64,000 nucleotides of DNA from Flagellimonas aurea (GTDB lineage Bacteria > Bacteroidota > Bacteroidia > Flavobacteriales > Flavobacteriaceae): contig NZ_JAFLNL010000002.1 of assembly GCF_017313785.1 (NCBI RefSeq), positions 520,512 through 584,511 on the forward strand, in the 5' to 3' direction. Below, in pieces: positions 56,388 through 64,000 of this stretch. Position 1 is the first letter of the stretch. Each line of letters opens with the position of its first letter. A model generated the notes under the pieces. The model searched no databases. It was not told where the DNA came from and saw only the letters and a list, made by a program, of their open reading frames with translations. A program made the translations under genes and the position numbers.

Positions 56388-58850
56388 TTAGTTATGTACA
56401 TAGTTGTCCTTTGACATGTTCCTGCCATCCGGTCCTATGATTTTTACATCTAATCCCAATCCTCCCTTAGCTTGGAAATAATGGAGCGAAAGTTTATGAT
56501 ATCCTTTTTGAAGCGGTAGATCTATCGTTTTGGTATCCATGGCGTGGTGCCCATCATGTTCAATGACCTTCTTATCATTGATCCATAGCATGGAACCATC
56601 GTCCGATGTCAAATGAAAGGTATAAATACCATCCTCCATAAGGCGAACGTACCCATCGAATGTCAAGCCAAAATCGCTCTCCCGAGTTGCTTTGTCCAAA
56701 CCAATGCCGTCTGCAATACCTGATTTCAATGATTCGAGTTGACTAAAATCTGGCAGATAATCCCATTGCCCTTGGTAATAAGAATATTTCAAGCCCTCCT
56801 GAAAATTGTCACCCAGTTGAAACTGTGGTGGATTCAAGGAGTCTACTTTTTCAAACTGCTTCTGCGTTACTTTACTCTTTTCATTACCGTCTATAGACCT
56901 TGCCTTCAGCAATGATGTTGCATTGACCCATATGGGTTTGGTATATTTATTTGAACTATCTGTAGGATCTGAGCCGTCTAGCGTGTAGTATATGGTCTCT
57001 CCTTTTCGATTTGCCAATGCGACTTTCTCATGCTCCAAAAACAACGAGTGATCGGAAGAAATGACTACCGGGGAAACCATATTATCGTTATGAACATTAT
57101 AAAGGAATTCCACGGGCAATTTTATGATTTCACGATCATAGGTTACCAGACCATTTACTTCCCCTTCCACATCGGATAGCTGCGTGTACACCACTGCACT
57201 TGCCGCATTGCCCTGTTTCATATGCCATACATTGTCCCACAGTTCTTGATATGAGTTTTTAAACTCCAACGTATCCGTCATCTCACGGTAGCCCCAATTG
57301 TTCGACTGCCATAGGTGTTCTGGAACTGCCAATCCAAGGCCTCCAAATTCTCCCAATACGGTCGCCCGCTTTTCTTCCACCGGATAAATATCGGGGCCGG
57401 GATAGCTGTGCATGTCAATAATGTCCCCAACGTTATGATCTGTCCATCCGCTGGCATTGCTCACCAATCTTGTTTCATCCATATCTTCTACCCAATGGGT
57501 GAGCCTTTCTGTGTCGTACTGTCCCCACCCTTCATTGAAAACGACCCACATCACAATGCTCGGGTAGTTATAAAGATCATCCACCATGGCTTTGAGTTCG
57601 CTTTCAAACTGCTGCTTGTCTTTCGGGGTAAGCCTTTCTTCAAAATCTTCGTGTGGGTAAACTTGCGGCATATCTTGCCAAACCAGCATTCCCAATTTAT
57701 CGCATAGGTAATACCAACGTTGGCTTTCGGTTTTTGCATGTTTGCGCAACAAGTTAAAGCCCATCTTTTTAAAGGTTTCAATATCCCATATATAAGCTTT
57801 TTCTGTAGGCGGTGTCATCAAACCATCGGGCCAGTACCCTTGATCCAGCACGCCGACTTGAAAATAAGGTTCGTTGTTCAATAGTATCTTGGTATCATTG
57901 TTTTTATCTTTTCCCAAACTGATTTTACGCATGGCCACATAGCTGGAAAACTCATCGGTAATGGAATCATCATTGACCAATTGTACTTCCAAATCATACA
58001 GAAAAGGCTGCTCTGGGCTCCATAATTTCGGCTCTGGGACCTGAAGTATAATATGCTCTCCTGGGGAGCCTTCTGTTTCGGTAACCAAATGATCTCCATC
58101 CTTTAGGACCAGCTTGATGGTTCCTTTCCCTTCTGTGGTATCAGCAAAAAAATCAATTTGCCCTTTATCGATATCCGATTCCACTTTGAAGGACTGGATA
58201 TGGTTCGATGAAACTGGTTCGACCCATACCGTTTGCCAAATACCGGTCGTGGAAGTATAAAAAATTCCTTCAGGTTTTTTGACCTGTTTTCCTACGGGCT
58301 GTAAACCATCATTGGAAGCATCATGAACCTTGACCATCAATTCTTGCTCACCTTTAGTTAGATACTTGGTGATATTAAATGAAAAGTGGTCGAAAGCGCC
58401 CTTATGCTCTCCAACTTTTTGTGTGTTGACATAAATGGTAGCATGATAATCCACTCCCTCGAAATTCAATATGACTTGATTATCCCAATCCTCCGGTACC
58501 GTAAATGTTCTGCGATAGAGAAGGTCATCCGTTTTTTTTTTGACTCCGGAGAGATAGGATTCCACCGCGAATGGAACTAAAATAGTATCCGAAAGTGCCG
58601 TACCAAAAGGAATATCTTGCTTTGGAGAAGTATCAATTTGCCAATACCCGTTTAGATTCATCCATTCCTTACGTTGTTGGATAGGACGGGGATATTCGGG
58701 CAAAACATGGTTTGGGTCTACCTGATCGGTCCATCTGGTTTTTAAAATGGCTTCGGAACCCATGTTCGACCCATCTTTTTTTTCCTCCATTTTACAGCTA
58801 GTCAACAAAATAAGGAATAACAGTCCTGTGTGTAAAAAATATGATTTCAT
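56388..58850 (-). CDS. GH2-family glycosidase lipoprotein with CHB and PA14 domains
   Basis: Lipid-anchored glycoside hydrolase family 2 enzyme of 820 aa (signal ends LTSC). Order: sugar-binding jelly roll (residues about 55-215), Ig-like domain, TIM barrel with the acid/base Glu in VFNEGWGQYDTERL and the nucleophile Glu in VLGEFGGLGL, then a chitobiase-C-like domain (TIYYTLDGSDPTDSS) and a PA14 domain (TFHLTSDDGSMLWIN). Activity could be beta-galactosidase, beta-mannosidase or beta-glucuronidase; the motif set does not decide. It lies 65 bases after GH92 copy 2, so the two are probably one transcript. Confidence 0.9.
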   Translation of the reverse strand: MKSYFLHTGLLFLILLTSCKMEEKKDGSNMGSEAILKTRWTDQVDPNHVLPEYPRPIQQRKEWMNLNGYWQIDTSPKQDIPFGTALSDTILVPFAVESYLSGVKKKTDDLLYRRTFTVPEDWDNQVILNFEGVDYHATIYVNTQKVGEHKGAFDHFSFNITKYLTKGEQELMVKVHDASNDGLQPVGKQVKKPEGIFYTSTTGIWQTVWVEPVSSNHIQSFKVESDIDKGQIDFFADTTEGKGTIKLVLKDGDHLVTETEGSPGEHIILQVPEPKLWSPEQPFLYDLEVQLVNDDSITDEFSSYVAMRKISLGKDKNNDTKILLNNEPYFQVGVLDQGYWPDGLMTPPTEKAYIWDIETFKKMGFNLLRKHAKTESQRWYYLCDKLGMLVWQDMPQVYPHEDFEERLTPKDKQQFESELKAMVDDLYNYPSIVMWVVFNEGWGQYDTERLTHWVEDMDETRLVSNASGWTDHNVGDIIDMHSYPGPDIYPVEEKRATVLGEFGGLGLAVPEHLWQSNNWGYREMTDTLEFKNSYQELWDNVWHMKQGNAASAVVYTQLSDVEGEVNGLVTYDREIIKLPVEFLYNVHNDNMVSPVVISSDHSLFLEHEKVALANRKGETIYYTLDGSDPTDSSNKYTKPIWVNATSLLKARSIDGNEKSKVTQKQFEKVDSLNPPQFQLGDNFQEGLKYSYYQGQWDYLPDFSQLESLKSGIADGIGLDKATRESDFGLTFDGYVRLMEDGIYTFHLTSDDGSMLWINDKKVIEHDGHHAMDTKTIDLPLQKGYHKLSLHYFQAKGGLGLDVKIIGPDGRNMSKDNYVHN

Positions 58851-58915
58851 AATCTATTAAATGCGTTTCGGTTGTTCTATCTAAGGTATTTGTTTTATGG
58901 CAATGAGCGTTGCTA

Positions 58916-61102
58916 TTAATTCTTTGTTCGAATTAAAACCTCTCCTCCCTTTTCAAATATGGAATGATCGATAAAGTAGCCATCTATTTTTGTTCCATTG
59001 ACATATATGCCTTTGAGTGCTCTCGTGTTTCCTTCCAATATGATTTTCACATTCTTACCGTCCTTCAAATGCCAGGTTACCGTGTCAAAAATGGGAACAG
59101 TAACCAGGTATTCAGGGTCCGTAGGGGAAAACGGATATAGACCCAATGCATTGAATACGTACCAGGAAGACATTTCCCCGGCATCATCCATACCGGAAAG
59201 TGCCAGGCCTTCTTTACCAATTCCATAATAGTCGGACAATAATTTATCGATGACCGCTTGGGATTTCTCTGGCTTTTCAATAAAATAATAGGAGAACGGA
59301 GCCTCGTGCCCTGGTTGGTTTCCTTGGCTATATTGCCCCATAAACCCTGAAACATTTCGTGCAATATGGTTGGGGTTCCATTTATAGGAAAAGAGCGAGT
59401 CCAGTTTTTCCTCAAACTTTTCACTGCTTCCATATTGGTCGATAAGGCCATGCATATCGTGGGGTACAAAAAAAGAAACCTGCCAGGCATTGGCCTCTCT
59501 GTACATATACTCGTAATACGGGTATTCTGGATTGAAGGGAGTGATCCAATCTCCATTTGCCAATCTACCCCGCATAAAATTGGTTTTCCGGTCAAATACG
59601 TTCTTATAGTTGTTAGATCTGTCAAATAAATCATTTTGGTGTTCCGAATCACCCATTTCTTTTGCCAATAACGAAAGGGAATAATCATCATAGGCAAATT
59701 CCAAGGTTTTGGACACCCCTGCCTTTCCTTTGGATTCGGTGTTGGGCTCCTGTATTTTGGGATCCGAAATATACCCTAGTTCCATATACTCTTTTATATA
59801 CGGACGAGTTCCTCCTTCTTTATAAGCATTGTTAAGTAGAAGCTCATATGCTTTTTCCACATCAAAATCTTTTATGCCACGCAAATAAGACCCCGTTATG
59901 AAAGATGCTGCATGATCTCCGTGGAAAAATGTAGGGATAAATCCGGTAACCTTCCCCCTGTCGATAAGCGATTCGATAACATCCGATGTTACTTCTGGCC
60001 TCAAAATCTCCATCAACACTACTTTATTTCTATAGGTATCCCATAATGAAGGTATGGTATAGTACTGAAAATCCTTATTCTGAATATTTCCTGAAGCATC
60101 CACAAAGTCTCCGTTACTGTCACTTCGTAATGCTGGCCATAAAAAAGATTTATAAAGGGAGGTGTAGAAGATTTCCTTTTCCTTTTCGGATCCGCCCGCA
60201 ACCTCAATTTGATTAAGGAAATCCGACCATATTTTTTTCCCCTCACCAAACACTTCATCAAAAGATTTGGCCCCAACTTCTTCTTCCAAATTCAGCTTTG
60301 CATTAGCAACGTTCACATAGGACAATCCCATCTTTATGGTAACTTTTTCCTTACTATTGTCCTTTAAATGTACTATAGCGTATCCTTTGGGTTTTCCAAG
60401 GTTGGTCGATGCAATGCTATCAATAGCACCATCGATTCGGGCAAAAAAATGAATCTTATCCCTGCCCACCTTCTGAAAACCACTGATTTCGTTGGACGAT
60501 ACTTTGGAAATCTCCCAATGGGAAACATGGTTGTTGGCAGTTCCCAAATCAAACAATATTCTTTTCCCATCAGCCTTCCCATATTGATATTCATGTATGG
60601 CGGCCCTAAGTGTTGAAGTCAATCTTACATTGATATCATAATTCTGTAAATGAACCTGATAGAAATCGGGGGAAGCCGATTCATTATCATGTGAAAAAGT
60701 CCCTTTGTAGGGAGCTTTTGCTTGGGAAGAAATAGGCAGAACTGGTAGATTGCATAAATTCCAGTGTCCCTTGTTGGTATGGGCAAACCCCAAAATTTCA
60801 GTATCCTCATACTCATAACCTGCTCCTGTACCATATTCCGTGATTGGACTTAGCTGTACCATAGCGTTTGGCAATGATGACCCTGGGTAAGTCAAACCTG
60901 CCCAAACCCTCCAACCTTCGGGCGGTGTATATCCAATGATAGCCTCGTCCAAAAGAGGCGCTGTTCCCATAAATGTATTCACATATTCGTAGGGTGTTTT
61001 ATCAAGATGTGCAGGTTTACCATCTGACTTGGTCTTATCTGTTTTACACGAACTTAATATCACGGATATACATAGAAACAGTATAGGTTGTTTAATTTTC
61101 AT
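58916..61102 (-). CDS. GH92 exo-alpha-mannosidase lipoprotein (copy 2)
   Basis: Family GH92 alpha-mannosidase of about 728 aa, lipid-anchored (signal ends LSSC). It has the classical blocks: YEYVNTFMGTAPL near the N terminus, IPSLWDTYRNKVVLMEILRPEV in the catalytic domain, ANAWQVSFFVPHDMHGLID, QGNQPGHEAPFSYYFIEKP, and SGMDDAGEMSSWYVFNALGLYPF with the catalytic Asp pair. The ATG at 61102 is chosen; the longer frame begins at GTG. First gene of the GH92-GH2 transcript, under operator 1. Unlike copy 1 its catalytic motif is canonical, which suggests a different linkage preference. Confidence 0.94.
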   Translation of the reverse strand: MKIKQPILFLCISVILSSCKTDKTKSDGKPAHLDKTPYEYVNTFMGTAPLLDEAIIGYTPPEGWRVWAGLTYPGSSLPNAMVQLSPITEYGTGAGYEYEDTEILGFAHTNKGHWNLCNLPVLPISSQAKAPYKGTFSHDNESASPDFYQVHLQNYDINVRLTSTLRAAIHEYQYGKADGKRILFDLGTANNHVSHWEISKVSSNEISGFQKVGRDKIHFFARIDGAIDSIASTNLGKPKGYAIVHLKDNSKEKVTIKMGLSYVNVANAKLNLEEEVGAKSFDEVFGEGKKIWSDFLNQIEVAGGSEKEKEIFYTSLYKSFLWPALRSDSNGDFVDASGNIQNKDFQYYTIPSLWDTYRNKVVLMEILRPEVTSDVIESLIDRGKVTGFIPTFFHGDHAASFITGSYLRGIKDFDVEKAYELLLNNAYKEGGTRPYIKEYMELGYISDPKIQEPNTESKGKAGVSKTLEFAYDDYSLSLLAKEMGDSEHQNDLFDRSNNYKNVFDRKTNFMRGRLANGDWITPFNPEYPYYEYMYREANAWQVSFFVPHDMHGLIDQYGSSEKFEEKLDSLFSYKWNPNHIARNVSGFMGQYSQGNQPGHEAPFSYYFIEKPEKSQAVIDKLLSDYYGIGKEGLALSGMDDAGEMSSWYVFNALGLYPFSPTDPEYLVTVPIFDTVTWHLKDGKNVKIILEGNTRALKGIYVNGTKIDGYFIDHSIFEKGGEVLIRTKN

Positions 61103-61187
61103 GGCATTGGTTAAAAAGAGATGAAACACCCGCTTGTTGAATGATCAGCAATTGTTTCATCTGAATAAATATGGAGGATATTTTTCG

Positions 61188-61227
61188 TTATTATGTACGA
61201 ACATAATAATTAATTTTGATACTTCAA
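61188..61227 (-). promoter_or_regulatory. GH92-GH2 promoter with GntR-type operator 1
   Basis: TTATTATGT-ACGA-ACATAATAA (61188-61209) has perfect 9-bp arms. On the minus strand TATGTTCG (61198-61205) is a one-off TANNTTTG box and TTG (61225-61227) stands exactly 19 bases upstream. The operator covers the -7 box, 86 bases or more before the ATG at 61102. Confidence 0.65.
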
Positions 61228-61736
61228 CTTTTCTGCTCAAAAAATAGCTGGATTGCATTAGTGTAACTTACTTGTAGAATAACACCTATTATCCACTAAG
61301 ACCTTGTTGCGAATACTGTGGTTAGACCCTTGCTTTTCTATACTGATACGTACATGGATAAGAACAAGGCCGTTGTTTTTTATAGTTTTTTTGTGGAAAC
61401 CAGTACTGAATATGTTGGAGTATTTTATCTGCTCAACTACCCATAAAAACAGTAATGATCTAAAGCTATCTGTTTTCAACTTTAAAAACTTAATTACTCA
61501 TCCTCAAAGGCAATCTATAGTTGAACGCTTTGTAACACTTTCTATAAAAGTGTAACCGACAGATACTATATCTAAAATTTTTGTAGCTTAATGTTCCTTA
61601 AAACATAGGGTATGTATGTTCATGTTAACGGGACGAGAATAATATTGATACCTTATTTGATGACCGATTATAATGTCTGTATTACATTTATTCGGAAAAA
61701 TAACATAAATCTATACGGAACGATAATTTGCAAAAT

Positions 61737-61773
61737 TTGGGCATAGCCAGCTATTTTGGAAGAATATGCCCAA
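61737..61773. repeat. 9-bp inverted repeat before the small-gene region
   Basis: TTGGGCATA and TATGCCCAA are perfect arms around a 19-base loop. It is followed by GCATATAAACAAGTTG, which resembles the left ends of the spacers at 62232 and 62998. Confidence 0.45.
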
Positions 61774-61829
61774 CAAAGTTCAGCATATAAACAAGTTGTA
61801 GTGCATTTAAAATCCATTCCGAATAACAT

Positions 61830-62222
61830 ATGAATTATAGAAAAATACTAGATTTCATTAAAAATGAACAAAAATCTGGAAAAGTATTTGTTGGCTTAAT
61901 CTCAGTTATTATTCTTATCGGAATTGGAAAACAATATTGGGAACAGAAACAAATATTTGAGGATAGAGGGACTACAACAGGAATTATAACTGAATATCTT
62001 GAAGCTGGCTGGCAATATGATGCACTACTCTATGAATACACTGTGAATGGAAAAAAATACCAAAATAGTGTTGGAGTCTCTCGTAACACCGACAAAAAAG
62101 CTGGAGAAAAGCTAAAAATGAAATTCAAAGTTTATTATGCAAAATCTGAACCAAGACTTAGCGTAATTAATTTAGCTGAACTGGAAGAATATAAAACATA
62201 TGTAGAGTTTTTTGATTTTTAA
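61830..62222 (+). CDS. Small membrane protein, DUF3592-like
   Basis: Protein of 130 aa with one membrane helix near residues 18-35 (GKVFVGLISVIILIGIG), then an extracytoplasmic beta-rich region: GTTTGIITEYLEAGWQYDALLYEYTVNGKKYQN and FKVYYAKSEPRLSVINL. The pattern of a variable sequence followed by a VYY(D/A)...P..S motif is like DUF3592 proteins, whose role is unknown. It is AT-rich, alone on the plus strand, and forms the first of three small genes separated by palindromic spacers. Confidence 0.65.
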   Translation: MNYRKILDFIKNEQKSGKVFVGLISVIILIGIGKQYWEQKQIFEDRGTTTGIITEYLEAGWQYDALLYEYTVNGKKYQNSVGVSRNTDKKAGEKLKMKFKVYYAKSEPRLSVINLAELEEYKTYVEFFDF

Positions 62223-62231
62223 AAACGCACT

Positions 62232-62417
62232 ACAACACTGGCTACAATTCATTGTTACCTCCTACCTTGAACTAAATTCCCTACTTTTAAGAAAACTAAT
62301 AATAACTGGAATGCTTTCGTTACGCGGCTATGGCTCGCTGGAAAATCGCACTGGCCCACGCCGTCGCTCACCAGCCGCCAACCACAACGAAATCATAGCC
62401 GAGAACCGTGTGTCAGC
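62232..62417. repeat. Cassette-like palindromic spacer A
   Basis: Starts ACAACACTGGCTACAATTC and ends CATAGCCGAGAACCGTG; GGCTA and TAGCC form the outer ends of an imperfect inverted repeat. A GC-rich core (62330-62400) stands out from the AT-rich genes beside it. The boundaries match spacer B at 62998-63136. Confidence 0.5.
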
Positions 62418-62453
62418 TAAGAAAAAACACGAAAGAATAGAGTTTAACCTAAA

Positions 62454-62987
62454 ATGAAAGTAAATCCGAAAAAACGAACCGAAAAACTTTTGCTAAGACA
62501 ATTTGACGAGAACGACATAGAAAATGTTTTCAAAGGACTTTCACACACTGACGTTATCAAACATTACGGAATAAGTTTTGACAGTTTAGAAGCGACAAAA
62601 GAACAAATGACTTGGTTCGCTGACCTTGAAAAAGACGGAACAGGAATGTGGTTTGCTGTTTGTTCCTTAGACAACAAAACTTTCTACGGTGCAGGCGGAC
62701 TTAACAGTCTAAGCAAAGAACATAAAAAAGCGGAAATCGGTTTTTGGTTGTTGCCAGAATTTTGGGGATATGGAATTATGAAAGACGCAATGCCATTAAT
62801 TTGCGACTTCGGTTTTGACAAACTCGGACTTCATAGAATTGAAGGGTTTGTGGAATCGGAAAACGTAAATTGCAAAAACGCAATGGCTAAGCTTGACTTT
62901 CAACACGAGGGAACAATGAAAGACTGCGAAATCAAAAACGGAAAATTTATAAGTTTAGACATTTACGCTAAAATAAAGAATGAATAA
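62454..62987 (+). CDS. GNAT-family N-acetyltransferase (RimJ/RimL-like)
   Basis: Acetyl-CoA dependent acetyltransferase of 177 aa. The opening RTEKLLLRQFDENDIENVFKGL is typical of the RimJ/RimL group; the acetyl-CoA region is GFWLLPEFWGYGIMKDAM (residues about 95-115), followed by GLHRIEGFVESENVNCKNAMAKLDFQHEGTMKD, the usual end of the fold. Substrate (protein N terminus, amino acid or antibiotic) cannot be told. It is AT-rich, flanked on both sides by palindromic spacers, in the manner of a mobile gene cassette. Confidence 0.9.
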   Translation: MKVNPKKRTEKLLLRQFDENDIENVFKGLSHTDVIKHYGISFDSLEATKEQMTWFADLEKDGTGMWFAVCSLDNKTFYGAGGLNSLSKEHKKAEIGFWLLPEFWGYGIMKDAMPLICDFGFDKLGLHRIEGFVESENVNCKNAMAKLDFQHEGTMKDCEIKNGKFISLDIYAKIKNE

Positions 62988-62997
62988 AAAAGCCGAA

Positions 62998-63136
62998 CAC
63001 ATAACATTGGCTATAAACAATTGGGGCAAAAGTGATAAAACGAAAGTATGAGCATAAAATAAAGGTCGGTGCTTAAACGAAAAGTTAAGGCATAATAACC
63101 CCAACTGTTCATAGCCTTGACCGTTTTGCCTACAAT
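62998..63136. repeat. Cassette-like palindromic spacer B
   Basis: GGCTATAAACAATTGGGG (63009-63026) and CCCCAACTGTTCATAGCC (63099-63116) pair in 16 of 18 positions, so the spacer can fold on itself. Left flank ACATAACATT and right flank TTGACCGTTTTG agree with spacer A (ACAACACT and GAGAACCGTGTG). Confidence 0.55.
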
Positions 63137-63154
63137 ACGTGGAATGTAAATAAC

Positions 63155-63511
63155 ATGATTAAAATTATAGAGAATGACAATCCGATTAAACTGGAAATAG
63201 GTAGGGATTCCCTTTATCTAGCGACTGCGATAGCGACGTATATTGAAAATAATCCAATGGAGAGTGATTTTTTCTGTATGCGCCCAGACATTGAAGAAAA
63301 TATATTTGCCGAAGTATTGGGTGTTTTAAGACAAGCCAGAAGTAGTATGAATAAGCATGATACGATAGGTTTTATATATTTGGATAAGGGGCAATATTGT
63401 GTACTGGAGGCCATATTTTGGTTTGGAAGGAACTTTGGTGATGACGTGGCAGAACTAGAAGAGTTACATGATGATATTTGGAATGTTGATATCCCCTTAT
63501 CGAAAATATAA
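63155..63511 (+). CDS. Small hypothetical protein in the cassette-like region
   Basis: Protein of 118 aa, acidic, not recognised. It has no signal peptide or membrane segment. Predicted to be mixed alpha/beta, with a Gly/Phe/Trp cluster (AIFWFGRNFGDDVAEL) and a preceding YLDKGQYCVLE. The ATG at 63155 follows spacer B by 18 bases. Codon use is consistent with a real gene, more so than the neighbouring short frames. Function unknown; it could be an immunity-type or accessory cassette protein, but nothing in the sequence says so. Confidence 0.55.
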   Translation: MIKIIENDNPIKLEIGRDSLYLATAIATYIENNPMESDFFCMRPDIEENIFAEVLGVLRQARSSMNKHDTIGFIYLDKGQYCVLEAIFWFGRNFGDDVAELEELHDDIWNVDIPLSKI

Positions 63512-64000
63512 TTTATCTTCCTATTGAGGTAAAGTGAACGTAATAAGCTTTGATATCAAAAATATCGAAGAAGATTCATACATTAAATGTCCTGAAAAAA
63601 ATTCAAGAAATGTATGATGCGTTAATCAAATGTACTTTTGGGGAGTAGAAAAATTGAAAATGAGGAATGAAAACAGAAACACGAAAAGAAAACTTAAAGA
63701 AAACGGGATTGAAAATCTGATTCCAAACATTGCGTGGAACTGAATAGCGCTACGGAAAAAACGACCGAAAAACAACACGTGGAACCGAAGCAGGACGCTG
63801 AATCACAAAAACGTGGAATACAAATACGTCCGTTTAAGAAAAGGCAGATAAAACAAAAAGTACTGTAGGCAACAATGCATCCTATGAAAAGCCATAGTCC
63901 AGTTTCTCAAAGATAGTCAATATGTTCTTTTTGTCTTAAACCACTTTTTTCTTTTAGTATAACTTGCTCGGCATCCTATATGTGATACACTCTTTTCTGT
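63512..64000. other. Non-coding, AT-rich end of window
   Basis: No supported gene. The sequence is A-rich with only very short frames (for example 17 codons from about 63667). A CAACAATG...AAAAGCC stretch near 63870 recalls the left end of the spacers and could start another, but the match is weak. Confidence 0.5.

Larger units (their letters stand above)
61130..61829. other. 700-base gap upstream of GH92 copy 2
   Basis: No supported gene. It holds the GH92 promoter and operator at 61188-61227 and a 9-bp inverted repeat at 61737-61773. The short frames between 61250 and 61560 have no recognisable content and lack codon bias; they may be decayed sequence. Confidence 0.6.

Noticed and set aside
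56388..56402. TTATGTACATA palindrome near the end of the GH2 gene
   Set aside because: It lies in coding sequence and lacks the four-base spacer of the other three sites; likely chance.
61258..61560. Possible decayed gene or insertion sequence remnant in the gap before the small-gene region
   Set aside because: Several short overlapping frames exist but none has recognisable transposase motifs, and there are no terminal repeats or target duplications.
62212..62457. 81-codon plus-strand frame between the DUF3592-like and acetyltransferase genes
   Set aside because: It spans the palindromic spacer and its GC-rich core; the protein is low-complexity and Arg/Asn rich with no domain character. 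Better explained as spacer sequence.
63667..63720. 17-codon plus-strand frame beginning MKTETRKENLKK
   Set aside because: Too short, A-rich and without support from neighbours; the surrounding region has no coding bias.

Overview
The window looks like a chromosome segment of a marine-type member of the Flavobacteriaceae (phylum Bacteroidota). The evidence is two SusC/SusD outer-membrane import loci, Bacteroidota-style promoters (TTG-N19-TANNTTTG), many lipoproteins, the FecR/ECF sigma pair, LytS/LytTR signalling, and moderate-to-low GC with tight operons and no obvious Shine-Dalgarno sites. No rRNA, tRNA, CRISPR array or intact transposon was seen.

Layout. (1) 0.2-2.4 kb: a membrane histidine kinase and a receiver-only response regulator. 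(2) 2.5-7.5 kb, minus strand: a tight five-gene operon of one small lipoprotein and four tandem paralogous secreted proteins of unknown function. (3) 7.7-10.2 kb: a TPR-LytS histidine kinase and LytTR regulator, divergent from that operon; a 21-bp-spaced direct repeat lies between them. (4) 10.4-17.1 kb, minus: NAD-binding SDR, GSDH/PQQ-type lipoprotein, type II NADH dehydrogenase, and a large secreted BNR-repeat protein. (5) 17.6-20.5 kb: convergent proline catabolic genes (P5C dehydrogenase and proline dehydrogenase), each with its own terminator. (6) 20.8-33.0 kb: a SusC/SusD system controlled by an ECF sigma factor and FecR anti-sigma. It is accompanied by a secreted S10 carboxypeptidase and two paralogous secreted amidohydrolases rather than glycosidases, so it probably takes up peptides or amides. 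(7) 33.3-41.6 kb, minus: a tripartite RND efflux operon with an AraC regulator and SDR. The RND pump gene has an in-frame amber codon. Two promoters here share the same motif at identical spacing. (8) 41.9-61.1 kb, minus: an alpha-mannan or mannoglycan utilisation locus. It holds two GH92, one GH76 and one GH2 enzyme, SusC/D/E, an MFS sugar transporter, a ROK kinase, mannose-6-phosphate isomerase and a GntR repressor with three matching operator-like palindromes. (9) 61.8-64 kb: an AT-rich tail of small genes separated by palindromic, cassette-like spacers.

How the genes work together. In the mannan locus, surface GH76 and SusCDE would trim and import oligomannosides. Two GH92 enzymes and a GH2 would release monosaccharides, MFS would carry sugar inward, the ROK kinase would phosphorylate it, and the isomerase would feed it to fructose-6-phosphate. 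GntR would derepress the set when substrate is present. In the peptide-like locus, STN-SusC binding of ligand would signal through FecR to the sigma factor. The S10 peptidase and amidohydrolases would process the imported or surface-bound substrate, and the adjacent proline catabolic genes could use released proline; that last link is only inferred from proximity.
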